Positions 44,565 to 53,732 of a stretch of DNA of 64,000 bases are shown here, piece by piece. Source of the DNA: Streptomyces fumanus. GTDB taxonomy: Bacteria > Actinomycetota > Actinomycetes > Streptomycetales > Streptomycetaceae. The notes under the pieces are model-generated. The model was not told where the DNA came from. It saw nothing but the letters and a program-made list of their open reading frames with translations, and ran no database searches. The DNA lies in assembly GCF_014655295.1 (NCBI RefSeq), contig NZ_BNBI01000024.1:19947-83946 (forward strand). The letters run 5' to 3'. Numbering within the stretch: position 1 is the first letter of the stretch; each line of letters begins with the position of its first letter. A program made the position numbers and the translations under genes.

Positions 44565-45944
44565 TCAGCACCCCGAGGTCAGCGACGGGGAGACACGCCA
44601 CTTCTGCTTGGCCGGGGTGTCGGCGTCGTTCTTGGCGCGCATCGACACCCCGTCGGTGTTCCAGCCGGTCGTGTACCGCCCGCCGATGCTCACCAGGTAG
44701 ACCGTGCACCCGCCCGCCGAGGGCGTCCGCCAGCGCTGCCCGGGGTCCTTGTCCGTGCAGGGCGAGACGTACAGGGTGTCCTCGTTGGTGTCCAGGCACA
44801 TGCCGGTCGAGGGGTTCTTGAAGAGCGAGTAACCGCCGCCGAGGACGAGCCGCTGCCACTTGCCGGGGCCGCAGGCCGCGTCGGCGATGAAGCGCTGAGA
44901 CTGTTTCTGGCTCAAGCAGGCGCCGGTGTGGGAATTGGTGAACAGTCGCGTGGCCGTCTCCCACCGCGGGGCGGTGCTCTTCTGCGAGCTCGCGGACCTC
45001 GAGGAGTCGGCATCGGAGGCCGGTGCCTCGTGCGAGTCCGCCTTCTTCTCGTCGGTCGCCTCCTCCTCCTTCTTCTTGCCTCGCGGAAGGGAGGCTGCCG
45101 CCTCCTCCTTTCCCGTGCTCGGGGTGGGAGCCCCGCCGTCGGTGCGTACCCGCTCGGCGTCCTTGGGCGCGTCGTCCGCGGCCGCGGCCTTTTCCTCGCC
45201 TCGCTTCCGGGCGTGCGGAGAGGTCGTCTTCGGCGCGGGGGTGTCACGGGAGGAGTCCGGTGCGTACACGCCGGCGGTCGGGGAGTCGCCGCCGACGATC
45301 GCCTCGAAGTCGTGGACCGGCTTGTCCGGGGCGGAGGCGCGGTCCTCCCGCTCCCCCTGGGTGGCCAGGAGGAGCGGCACGGCCAGCAGGACCAGGCCCG
45401 TGAGCGCCGCGGCGGCCAGCATCGGCTTCTTCGGCCGGTACGGTGAACCGGAGTCGCCGTCCTCCTCGGCGGGCGGCCGGGACGAGTCGGAGGCCGCCGC
45501 TCGCAGTCCCTCCCGTTCGGTGTCGCCCTCGCCCCGGGCCTGGCTCTCGGGCTGCGCCGCCGCCGGTACGCCGGAGCGCGCCTCGGCCTCGTCCGCGGTC
45601 CCGGCCCCGGGTTCCGCTGCCGTCCGGGACCGCTGTGGTGTCTCCTCGGCGGCGGGGGAAGCCCCCGAGGTCGTCGCCCTTCTGCCGAGGGCCGCGGCGG
45701 CCGCGCCGCGCAGACCGGTGCGCGCGGTACGTCGTGGACCGGCGGGGGTCGGGTCCTCCGCCGGAGCGTCCGCCGGGTCGCCCGGCCGGGTGCGGTCGGC
45801 GCGGCTCCGCAGCCCGGACAGGTCCTGGTCCGGTCCGGCGGGCACGGCGGGCAGCGCGACGGCCCGGCGGATCGACGGCGCCGCCGCGGCCGCCGCCGCG
45901 GGTTCTCCTCGCGCGGCTCCCGACGAGCGGGGCTGTGCGGACAT
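44565..45944 (-). CDS. Membrane-tethered ricin-like (beta-trefoil) protein
   Basis: This 459-residue protein starts at ATG 45944 after AGGAGGAG. Layout: a Pro/Ala/Arg-rich cytoplasmic part (about 1-175), a single transmembrane helix (LAAAALTGLVLLAVPLLLA), a long acidic/Lys-rich extracellular linker (about 200-335), and a C-terminal ricin-like domain (about 335-459). Signature repeats are TGACLSQKQSQRF, TGMCLDTNEDTLYVSPC with KDPGQRW, and TTGWNTDGVSM. It follows the beta-helix/AAA gene on the same strand with a 94-base gap, so both are probably in one operon. It is a paralogue of the product of 53733-54959. Confidence 0.88.
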   Translation of the reverse strand: MSAQPRSSGAARGEPAAAAAAAPSIRRAVALPAVPAGPDQDLSGLRSRADRTRPGDPADAPAEDPTPAGPRRTARTGLRGAAAAALGRRATTSGASPAAEETPQRSRTAAEPGAGTADEAEARSGVPAAAQPESQARGEGDTEREGLRAAASDSSRPPAEEDGDSGSPYRPKKPMLAAAALTGLVLLAVPLLLATQGEREDRASAPDKPVHDFEAIVGGDSPTAGVYAPDSSRDTPAPKTTSPHARKRGEEKAAAADDAPKDAERVRTDGGAPTPSTGKEEAAASLPRGKKKEEEATDEKKADSHEAPASDADSSRSASSQKSTAPRWETATRLFTNSHTGACLSQKQSQRFIADAACGPGKWQRLVLGGGYSLFKNPSTGMCLDTNEDTLYVSPCTDKDPGQRWRTPSAGGCTVYLVSIGGRYTTGWNTDGVSMRAKNDADTPAKQKWRVSPSLTSGC

Positions 45945-46038
45945 GTCTCCTCCTGAAGGGTAAGGACGGGTCGAGGGCGGCGGGTCCGGGCGCGCCGTCG
46001 TCACACGAGAGGCCCACGGGCCGCGCACCCGGCTCGCC

Positions 46039-49000
46039 TCACCGCGCCGGCCCGCTGAGCTCGGGCTGCTCCGGCAGGTCCTCGGGCAGCAGCATGCGCA
46101 GGTCGTCGATGCTGCGCGCGGCCGTGGTGCTCAGCCGTCTGGCCTGCCGGGTCATCATGGTCTCCAGCAGTTGCCGGGCGGTGCGGGCGTTGCCGAAGGC
46201 ACGGTCGCGCGGCAGTGCGTCGATCACGGCCCGCAGCATCCGCCGGGTGGGCTCGGGGCACTCGTAGCCCAGGGCGGTGGCCATGTTCTCGGAGATGGTG
46301 AGCAGTTCGTCCGTGGTGTAGTCCTCGAACTCGACGAAGCGCGTGAACCGCGAGGAGAGTCCGGGGTTGGAGGCGAGGAACCGCTGCATCTCCCGGGTGT
46401 AGCCGGCCGCGATGACGACCACGTCCTTGCGGTGGTCCTCCATGAGCTTGAGCAGGGTGTCCACGGCTTCCTGGCCGAAGTCCGACGAGGCACCGGCGGG
46501 CGTGAGCGTGTACGCCTCGTCGATGAACAGCACGCCGCCCAGAGCGCGTTCGAAGACCTCGCGGGTCAGTTGCGCGGTGTGGCCCACGTAGCGGCCCACC
46601 AGGTCGGCCCGGGACACCTCGACCAACTGACCGCGCTCCAGGACACCGAGCGAGTGCAGCAGCTCCGCGTACAGCCGGGCCACCGTGGTCTTGCCCGTGC
46701 CGGGCGAACCGGAGAAGATCAGATGCTGGCCGATCTGCGGGACGGGCAGTCCGGCGGCCTCCCGCTCCCGGGCGGTGGCGAGCAGGCTGACCAGGTCGGT
46801 CACCTCCCGCTTGACGGCCGCCAGGCCCACCATGCCGTTCAGCCGGTCCAGGAGTTCCCGCCGGTCGCCCGGTGCCGGGCGGTCATCGGCGGCGGCCTCC
46901 GACACGTCCTCGGGGAGCAGCAGCCGCAGGTCCCGCTCGGTGGGGTCGGTCATGCCGGCCAGCCGGGTCGCCTGCCGGTCCAGCATGTCCTCGAACACCC
47001 CGCGTGCGGCGCGCGCGTTGCCGAACGCGGCGTCCTTCGGCATGCGTTCGTACAGCTCGGCGAGTGCCCGCGGGGTGTCCGGCGCCAGCTCGTACTGGAG
47101 CTTCTCGCACATGCTCTCGGTGATGGTCACCAGCTCGGGCACCGAGTAGTTGGCGAACTCGATGGTGCGGGTGAAGCGTGAGGCGAGGCCGGGGTTGGCG
47201 GCCAGGAAGTCCCGCATCTCGGCGGTGTAGCCCGCGGCCACCACCACGACTTCGTCGCGGTGGTCCTCCATGAGTTTCACCAGGGTGTCGATGGCCTCCT
47301 TGCCGAAGTCGGCGCCGGAGCCCTTGCTGTCGGAGAGCAGCGTGTACGCCTCGTCGACGAAGAGGACGCCGCCCAGGGCCTTGTTGAACGCCTCGGTGGT
47401 CTTGATCGCCGTACCGCCGATGACCTGGGCGACCAGATCGGCGCGGGAGACCTCGACGATGTGGCCCGAGGTGAGGAACCCGAGCTGGGCCAGGATCGCG
47501 CCGTAGAGCCGGGCCACCGTGGTCTTGCCGGTGCCCGGGGGGCCGGCGAAGATCAGGTGCCGGCTCGACGTGGGCACGGGCATCCCCAACTGGATGCGTC
47601 GCTGGGTGAGTTGATTGAGGTTGACCAGGGCGCGGACCTGTTGCTTGACCCCGTCGAGGCCGATCAGCCGTTCCAGTTCGGCCAGCGGGCCGTCGTCCTT
47701 CTTCTTGGCGGAGCGCGCACGCCCGGACGACTCCTCCTGGGGCTCCTCCGGCGGGCCCCACTGGTCGGGCTCGCCGTTGTCGGAGCTGGTGACGCCGTCG
47801 ACCTGTACGCCGTCGCCGAGCGGGGACTGCCGCAGGCCGGCCCCCTTGTTGCCGGACGCGGACCCGCCCGTCACGGTGACCTGGGAGGTGCCGGCGGCCC
47901 GCAGGCCGTCTCCGGAGCAACCGGTGATGTCCGTCCGGTCGAGCTCCGCGCGGCCACCGTCGGCGACGCGGACGCCGTGGGCCCGCGCTCCGGTGATCCG
48001 GGTGCGCAGCATCTGGAGCCGGGCGTCCCGGTCGACCATGACACCGCAGCCGGCGCACTCCTCGATCACGCAGTCGCGGACGGTGGCGGTGGCGTCGGCG
48101 GCCAGGGCGATGCCGGCCTGGGCGCCCTGGAGCAGGGAGCTGTCACTGAGCGTGGGGCGGCCCCCGTCGGCGACGTACAGGGCGTGGCCGCCGGGTTCGA
48201 GGACCGTGCAGTGCTCGAAGCGTCCGCCGGCGTCCTCGGTGACCTCGATGCCGTGGGCGGCGGGCCGGGTGACGCGGGCGTGGCGTACGTAGGGCAGGGC
48301 GCCGGAGTCGACCAGGATGCCGGCACCCGCCGCGTCCAGCACGTCGAGCCGGTCGATCTCCGGTGCGCACTGGTCGGAGAGCTGCACGGCGGCCCGGGGG
48401 CCGTCGCTGCCCCGGACCACGATCCGGCTGAGCGTGGGTGTGCTGTGCTGGGTGACGCGCACGGCCGGGGCGGTGGAGGAGACGAACTCGCAGTCCTCGA
48501 ACGTGCCGCGCGACCGGTCCGTGACCAGCAGGGCGCCGCCCTTCGTCCGCGCGGTACGGCAGTTGCGCACCAGCGGGTCACCGCCCTCGGCCAGCGCGAT
48601 GGCCGGCCCGCTGCTGGTGGTGACGGTGACGTCGTCCAGGACCGGGCGGGCGTCACTGGTGACGTAGACGCCGACCTCCACGTCGTGCACGGTGATGTGC
48701 GCCAGGCTGGTGGCGCTGTTGCCCTCCAGGGCGATGGCCGGCTTCTCGGTGCCGGAGATGTCGCAGTTCTCGATCGTGCCGGCCGCGTCCCCGTTGGCGA
48801 GGACCCCGTTGCCGCGCGCGGCACGCAGCACGCAGTCGCGCACGGTGGTGCGGGCCTCCTCCGACAGCACCAGGGCGGAGGTGCCGAGGTTCTCGATGAC
48901 GCAGTGCTCGATGACGCTCGCGGTCGGCGCGGTGTCGACGACGCCCGCCCCGTGCGTGTTGGTGACGCGGCAGTGGCGCATGGCCACCGAGCCGCTCTGC

Positions 49001-49356
49001 CGGGCCAGCACCGCCGTCCAACCGGAGCCGATGACCGTGCAGTTGTCCATGGCGACCTGGCCCCGGGGGGCGTCCACCACGGGTACCTCCTTGTCACCTC
49101 CGCGCAGGGTCAGGTCGGTCAGCATCACCGCGTCGGCGACCAGGGTGACGGCCGCGCCCCGGCGCGGACAGATCTCGACGCTGCCGGGTTCGCCCTCGGC
49201 GACGATGGTCACCCGCGTCCGGACGGTGAGGTTCTCCGGATAGCGGCCCGGACCGACGCGGATGAGCGCTCCGGTGCGCGCCTGCGCCAGAGCGTCAGCG
49301 ATCGTCCGGAACCCTTCCGTCCTTTCCGGATTGACCGTGAGCAACTGGCGAGCCAC
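46039..49356 (-). CDS. Beta-helix / double AAA+ (EccA/CbxX-like) ATPase
   Basis: This 1105-residue protein fuses a right-handed parallel beta-helix region (about residues 1-530, with recurring V-x-DC-x(n)-I/V-x-G-type strands such as VAMRHCRVTNTHGAGV) to two EccA/CbxX-type AAA modules. Module 1 (about 575-830) has Walker A GPPGTGKTTVARLY (604-612) and FVDEAYTLLS. Module 2 (about 845-1090) has GSPGTGKTTVARLY and FIDEAYTLTP. EccA proteins serve type VII secretion in mycobacteria. The GTG at 49356 follows GAGGAG. Divergent from the mycosin gene, it makes a type VII accessory role plausible; the beta-helix suggests a binding surface for carbohydrate or partner protein. Confidence 0.9.
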   Translation of the reverse strand: MARQLLTVNPERTEGFRTIADALAQARTGALIRVGPGRYPENLTVRTRVTIVAEGEPGSVEICPRRGAAVTLVADAVMLTDLTLRGGDKEVPVVDAPRGQVAMDNCTVIGSGWTAVLARQSGSVAMRHCRVTNTHGAGVVDTAPTASVIEHCVIENLGTSALVLSEEARTTVRDCVLRAARGNGVLANGDAAGTIENCDISGTEKPAIALEGNSATSLAHITVHDVEVGVYVTSDARPVLDDVTVTTSSGPAIALAEGGDPLVRNCRTARTKGGALLVTDRSRGTFEDCEFVSSTAPAVRVTQHSTPTLSRIVVRGSDGPRAAVQLSDQCAPEIDRLDVLDAAGAGILVDSGALPYVRHARVTRPAAHGIEVTEDAGGRFEHCTVLEPGGHALYVADGGRPTLSDSSLLQGAQAGIALAADATATVRDCVIEECAGCGVMVDRDARLQMLRTRITGARAHGVRVADGGRAELDRTDITGCSGDGLRAAGTSQVTVTGGSASGNKGAGLRQSPLGDGVQVDGVTSSDNGEPDQWGPPEEPQEESSGRARSAKKKDDGPLAELERLIGLDGVKQQVRALVNLNQLTQRRIQLGMPVPTSSRHLIFAGPPGTGKTTVARLYGAILAQLGFLTSGHIVEVSRADLVAQVIGGTAIKTTEAFNKALGGVLFVDEAYTLLSDSKGSGADFGKEAIDTLVKLMEDHRDEVVVVAAGYTAEMRDFLAANPGLASRFTRTIEFANYSVPELVTITESMCEKLQYELAPDTPRALAELYERMPKDAAFGNARAARGVFEDMLDRQATRLAGMTDPTERDLRLLLPEDVSEAAADDRPAPGDRRELLDRLNGMVGLAAVKREVTDLVSLLATAREREAAGLPVPQIGQHLIFSGSPGTGKTTVARLYAELLHSLGVLERGQLVEVSRADLVGRYVGHTAQLTREVFERALGGVLFIDEAYTLTPAGASSDFGQEAVDTLLKLMEDHRKDVVVIAAGYTREMQRFLASNPGLSSRFTRFVEFEDYTTDELLTISENMATALGYECPEPTRRMLRAVIDALPRDRAFGNARTARQLLETMMTRQARRLSTTAARSIDDLRMLLPEDLPEQPELSGPAR

Positions 49357-49562
49357 GCGGGATCTCCTCGTTCGTCGTACGGACGGCCCCGCATACCGCG
49401 CGGCGGGCCGGGCACCTGTGCGCGCGTCCGCACCACCGATACGTACGGGGGTGACGCGCAGGTCCGATCAAACAGGGACCGGCCTTCCGGGGGCGTGCCG
49501 CCCGCTTGCCGAACGCTTGTCGTCCGCTTTTGCGCCGCCCGGCCCTCATTACGATGCACCCC

Positions 49563-50759
49563 ATGCGACGTGCCACCTCCCGCCTCCTGCGGTCGTGCCT
49601 GAGCGCCACCGCGGTCGTGGCCCTGACGGCCGGTCCCCTCACCGCGGCGGTTCCCGCCGCCGCGGCCGGCAAGGCCGTTCACCTGCCGGTTCTGGGCGGG
49701 CCGCGCACCGGTGACGACGGGTGCGCCAAGGCATCCGGACGGCGCGTCGAAGACACTCCCTGGACCCTGAACAGCCTCGGACTGCCCCGCTCCTGGCGAC
49801 TCACCGAGGGTGCGGGGGTGACGGTCGCCGTCGTGGACACCGGCGTCGGGCAGCGGGTGCCGGCCCTGCGCGGACGGGTCACCGCGCTCGGGGACGCGGG
49901 GCGGGACTGTGCCGGACACGGCAGCTTCGCGGCCGGTGTCATCGCCGCCGCCCCCGTCGAGGGCAGCGCCTTCGTGGGTGTCGCGCCCCGGGCCCGGATC
50001 CTCGCCGTCCGGGGAACCGACGAACGCGGGACGGCGACACCCGGCCGCGTCGCCTCCGGCATCCGGGCCGCCACCGACGAGGGATGCCAGGTCGTCTACG
50101 TGGCCAGCGCCTTGCCGACGGGACGCGCGGAACTCACCGCGGCGGTCGGGTACGCCGCCGCCCACGACGTGGTCGTGGTCGCGCCCGCGGCACCCGACAC
50201 CGCGCCCGAGGACCCGGACACCGACCGGCCCGACACGACCGCCCGCCCGTACTTCCCGGCCTCCGTCGCCCAGGCGCTGTCCGTCAGCGACTACGGGCCC
50301 GGCGGTACGAGGCCCGAATCCGCCCCGGAGCCGTTCGCGGCGGACCTGGCCGCACCGGGGGACGATGTGGTCGGGCCCGGTCCGAGCGGCAGCGGGCACT
50401 ACATCGGCTCCGGCTCCTCGCTGGCCGCCGCCCACGCGGCCGGGGCGGCGGCGCTGGTGCGGGCGCGGTACCCGGAGCTGGACGCCGCCGACGTGGTCGG
50501 CAGGCTCCAGTCGACGGCCTACCCGGCCGCGCCGCCCCGGCTGGACCCCTACGCGGCGGTCTCCCTGGTGCTGCCCGGACACCGGTTGAAGGCCGCCGCG
50601 CAGCCCGCCGTCCAGGTGGCACCGCCGCCCTCGGACGTACCGGGGCGGCGCGCGACGGTGATCGCCGTCGGCGGCGGGATGCTCGTGCTCGTGCTGGCCG
50701 CCGCGGCGGTGGTGGTACCGCGCGGCCGGGCGCGGCGGTGGCGTCCCGCGGGTACGTGA
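49563..50759 (+). CDS. Mycosin-type S8 subtilisin protease (type VII secretion-associated)
   Basis: This 398-residue subtilase has a signal peptide, the catalytic Asp in VAVVDTGV (res. 92), His in CAGHGSFAAGV (119) and Ser in GSGSSLAAAHAAG (286). A C-terminal membrane helix (GGGMLVLVLAAAAVVV) anchors it with the protease outside, like MycP of ESX systems. The oxyanion Asn, usually in AAGN, is not evident: the segment reads VVVVAPAAPDTAPED. Start ATG 49563 was chosen over 49554; no clear Shine-Dalgarno is present. It is divergent from the EccA-like ATPase and followed by the small ORF and the ART-like gene. Confidence 0.88.
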   Translation: MRRATSRLLRSCLSATAVVALTAGPLTAAVPAAAAGKAVHLPVLGGPRTGDDGCAKASGRRVEDTPWTLNSLGLPRSWRLTEGAGVTVAVVDTGVGQRVPALRGRVTALGDAGRDCAGHGSFAAGVIAAAPVEGSAFVGVAPRARILAVRGTDERGTATPGRVASGIRAATDEGCQVVYVASALPTGRAELTAAVGYAAAHDVVVVAPAAPDTAPEDPDTDRPDTTARPYFPASVAQALSVSDYGPGGTRPESAPEPFAADLAAPGDDVVGPGPSGSGHYIGSGSSLAAAHAAGAAALVRARYPELDAADVVGRLQSTAYPAAPPRLDPYAAVSLVLPGHRLKAAAQPAVQVAPPPSDVPGRRATVIAVGGGMLVLVLAAAAVVVPRGRARRWRPAGT

Positions 50760-50888
50760 CGGCCGGTGCCGCCGGGCCCGCCGGACGGCCGCGGGGAGCG
50801 CCCGGGACCGCTGAACCGACGCCGGCCGGTGGTCGTTGGCAACGATGAGCGTCCGTGGCCGACACGGACCGGCAACGTTCGAGGAGCC

Positions 50889-51140
50889 ATGGCACAGGAC
50901 GAGGACACCCGGCGCGAAGGAACACCGGGCGGGGACTCCCACGACGAGGACAGGAGCGGGGACGACGCGGGTCACCACGCCATGCCGTACCCGGACGCCG
51001 AACCCCCCGCCCGGACCTCCACCGTGAGCGATCCGGTCGTCACCGGGGCCGCGGTGCCCGCCGGCGGGAGCGCGGTGGATCCGGCACCGTCGCGGGGCCG
51101 GACGGCTCCGGCGCTGCCCGAACCGGCGAGCGGGACGTGA
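50889..51140 (+). CDS. Small acidic hypothetical protein coupled to the ART-like gene
   Basis: This 83-residue hydrophilic protein (MAQDEDTRREGTPGGDSHDEDRSG...) has no recognisable domain. It is acidic and Gly/Pro-rich in its N-terminal half. Its stop overlaps the GTG of the next gene as GTGA, and GAGGAG stands close upstream, so it is likely real and translationally coupled. An unstructured chaperone or partner for the downstream protein is possible but unproven. Confidence 0.55.
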   Translation: MAQDEDTRREGTPGGDSHDEDRSGDDAGHHAMPYPDAEPPARTSTVSDPVVTGAAVPAGGSAVDPAPSRGRTAPALPEPASGT

Positions 51141-53683
51141 CCTGGTCGATCGCGGCGGCGTCCAAGCTGGTCCGCGCTCCGAGGCGGCGTACGGACCGGC
51201 CGGGCGACGGGCCGAGCGGGCCACCGCCGGCGCCCCTGACCGTGCGGACGGACGGCAGCCTCATGGTCGTCCGCGAGGAGACCTCCGGCCCCGTCCGGGA
51301 CGGCACCGCCGACCTGCACAGCGCGTTGCGCACCGACCCGGACGCCGTCACGCTGATGGTGACGGCGACCGGTCACCCGGACCTGTGGCCCACCCTCGCC
51401 GAAGCGCTGGACGCGGTCCGCGACCTGGGCCGTGACACCGTGCGGCTCGTCATGTCCGGGGCGGGAGCGGACAGCGACGGCCGCCCGGCACCGGCGCGGC
51501 ACATCTCCCGCACCTGGGGGCTCGACGTGATCGCTCCCGCCGGCACCGTGCTCGTCAACCCCGACGGGTCGCTGTTCGTCCACGGGCGGCGGCATCCGCA
51601 CGGAGGCTGGTGGCGGTTCGCTCCCGACGGCGAGCCGTGCCCGCAGGGCCGCCGCGCGCCCGCGCCCACCTGGGAGGACGAGGTGGCGGCGCTGCCGGCC
51701 ATGACCGCTCGGGGATGCGTGGTCGAACAGGTCCCCGCGGGCGTCGTGATCGGTCCGGGCCGGGAACTCCCGCGGCACGCGGCCGACATCGGCCATGCCG
51801 TACCGATGGATCCGGACCGTCCGTCCCTGCTCATCGCCACCGGCCCCGCCGGGACGCATCCCCCCACCCAGGAGATCGCGAGCCTCCTGTCCGCCCTGCC
51901 GGCTCCGCTGCGCGCGGCGGCCCGGCTCGCGCCGGCGGGCCCCACCGACCTGCTGCCCGTCGCCCAGGACGTGGCCGATCTGACGGGCGCGGAGGTGGAG
52001 GTGCTGACGGCGGCACCGCTGTACACCCGCCACGACGGACGGGACGCGCCGCTCCGGCCCGTGCTCCTCGGCCCCGACCGCGCCCCGACCTGGCGGCCCT
52101 TCGTCGAGTCCCTGATCTGCACGCCCGCCGCCGACCCCGATGCGGACACCTCGCCCCCGCCGCGGCTCGGCACCTGGCAGTCACCCCTGCCGGAGCTGGA
52201 GACCACACCCTCGGGGGGTGCGATCCGGATCTCGGGCAACTGGCGGGCGAGGGTGACACGGACCGGCATGACGCTGACCACGCGGAGCACCGACGTGCCC
52301 CTCGGGACGGTACCGCCCGATCCCTCGCGCATGGTGATCGAGCTGGGTGAGCCGGACGAGGACCTCGACGACTCCGTACTGCCCGCGCTGTACCGCCTGT
52401 TGATGGAGCTGGAGGCCGACGTCCGCGCCCACACGGTGCTGCGGGTGCGCGGCCGCTGCGCCGACCTGGGCGCCCGGCTGCGTCGCTTCGCCGTCCGGCA
52501 CGGGGTGGCCCTGCTGTCCGTCGGGGCAGGCGGCCGGCCCGGGGGACCGGGACACCGGCCGGCCGCGACACCGGGGGCGGGGGCCGGGGCGGGGGTGCCC
52601 GCCGTGGTTCCGGTGCGTGCACCGGTGCCCGCTCCGGCGCCGGCCTCCCAGGGCGGCTCGGCCGTCGCCCCGTCCGAGCCGGACCCGCCGTCCCCGATGC
52701 GCCCGGTGCCGACGGTGACGCGCGAGGACACCGTCCCCGCGCCCGGCCCGCCCGGGGCGTCGGCGAGGAACCGGCCGGCCACGGCACCGGCCGTACCGGC
52801 GCCGCCCGAGGGCCCGTCGACGCCCGCCGCCCGGGAGGAGACGTCCCCGCCCACCGCCCCGACGGCACCGGACCCGACGCGGAACGGTCCGGCACCCGAG
52901 CGGCCGGTGGATCGTCCGGAGCCGGAGCGGTCCGCGAGCCGCCCGCCCTCCGGTGGCGCGCCGCTGCCCTTCACGGCGGCGCACCGCAGCACCGACGCCG
53001 AGCGCCGGGCGTTGCGGGAACTCGCCGGCGAGCAGTGGCAGGCGCAGTACCGGGCGATCGTACGAGCCCTGTCCCGGCTCCCGGCGCTGCGGGACCTCGA
53101 CCAGGAGGCCCTCCGTGCCGACCTGGTGGCCACCCGCCTCTATCTCACCGCCGAGGAGGGCGCCTTCCACTGGTCGGAGTTGGACAGCGCGCTGCGCCTG
53201 GGCGACGGGCGGCTCCTGCCGTACGCCGCCTGCCTGGCCTCGGGGCTGCGGCGGCTTCCCGCGTACCGGGGAGTGGTGGTGCGCGGCGGCCGGCCGGCCG
53301 CGCCCCTCCCGGAGCCCGGCCGGACCCTCCGCCTCGCGGGCCCGGTCAGTGCCCTGCCGCTGAGCGGCGGCGGTCCGGGAGCCCGGTACGCGATCTGGTC
53401 GGCGACCGCCCGACGGGTCCGCTCCCTCCTCGGCCCCGGTTCGGCCGGGAGCGACGAACTCGTCTTCGCCCCCGGCACCTGCTTCCGGGTGCTGGAAGTA
53501 CGTGGCGGGGAACCAGGGCCCCTGGTCCTGCTGCGCGAACTCCCCTCCGGCGAGCGGGAGTCGCCCGAGCAGGACCGTGCCGTGCTCGACCGGCTGCGTG
53601 CGGCCCTCGATCAGGACACCCCCCGTGCGAACCGGCCGGAAACCTGGCCCGACCGCTGTGCGGGAGCGTTGGGGGAACACTGA
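51137..53683 (+). CDS. Large protein with C-terminal ADP-ribosyltransferase-like domain
   Basis: This 848-residue cytoplasmic-type protein has an N-terminal region (about 1-470, with repeated RPSLLIATGPAGTHPPTQEI-type strands) without a recognised family, a Pro/Ala-rich linker (about 470-610), and a C-terminal domain (about 615-848). The last part has an ART-like order: Arg in YRGVVVRGG, Ser-like IWSATARRV, and Glu in DELVFAPGTCFRVLEV. This is a classic ADP-ribosyltransferase pattern (R-S-E). Such domains appear in secreted toxins and in type VII-linked proteins. No signal or WxG motif is seen, so whether it is exported is unknown. It converges with a membrane-tethered ricin-like protein gene. 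Confidence 0.82.
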   Translation: MTWSIAAASKLVRAPRRRTDRPGDGPSGPPPAPLTVRTDGSLMVVREETSGPVRDGTADLHSALRTDPDAVTLMVTATGHPDLWPTLAEALDAVRDLGRDTVRLVMSGAGADSDGRPAPARHISRTWGLDVIAPAGTVLVNPDGSLFVHGRRHPHGGWWRFAPDGEPCPQGRRAPAPTWEDEVAALPAMTARGCVVEQVPAGVVIGPGRELPRHAADIGHAVPMDPDRPSLLIATGPAGTHPPTQEIASLLSALPAPLRAAARLAPAGPTDLLPVAQDVADLTGAEVEVLTAAPLYTRHDGRDAPLRPVLLGPDRAPTWRPFVESLICTPAADPDADTSPPPRLGTWQSPLPELETTPSGGAIRISGNWRARVTRTGMTLTTRSTDVPLGTVPPDPSRMVIELGEPDEDLDDSVLPALYRLLMELEADVRAHTVLRVRGRCADLGARLRRFAVRHGVALLSVGAGGRPGGPGHRPAATPGAGAGAGVPAVVPVRAPVPAPAPASQGGSAVAPSEPDPPSPMRPVPTVTREDTVPAPGPPGASARNRPATAPAVPAPPEGPSTPAAREETSPPTAPTAPDPTRNGPAPERPVDRPEPERSASRPPSGGAPLPFTAAHRSTDAERRALRELAGEQWQAQYRAIVRALSRLPALRDLDQEALRADLVATRLYLTAEEGAFHWSELDSALRLGDGRLLPYAACLASGLRRLPAYRGVVVRGGRPAAPLPEPGRTLRLAGPVSALPLSGGGPGARYAIWSATARRVRSLLGPGSAGSDELVFAPGTCFRVLEVRGGEPGPLVLLRELPSGERESPEQDRAVLDRLRAALDQDTPRANRPETWPDRCAGALGEH

Positions 53684-53703
53684 GCCCTCCCGCCCCCGCG
53701 CAC

Positions 53704-53720
53704 CGGCGGACGGTCCGCCG
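53704..53720. terminator. Short palindrome between convergent genes
   Basis: GGCGGAC-G-GTCCGCC lies in the 49-base gap between the ART-like and ricin-like stops. It could form a small hairpin that terminates both transcripts; the loop is tight, so confidence is low. Confidence 0.35.
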
Positions 53721-53732
53721 CCCGGCGGCCGT

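Noticed and set aside
47260..49602. 780-codon rightward ORF over the beta-helix ATPase
   Set aside because: Antisense shadow of the EccA-like gene; composition rich in Gly/Val/Asp with no motif.
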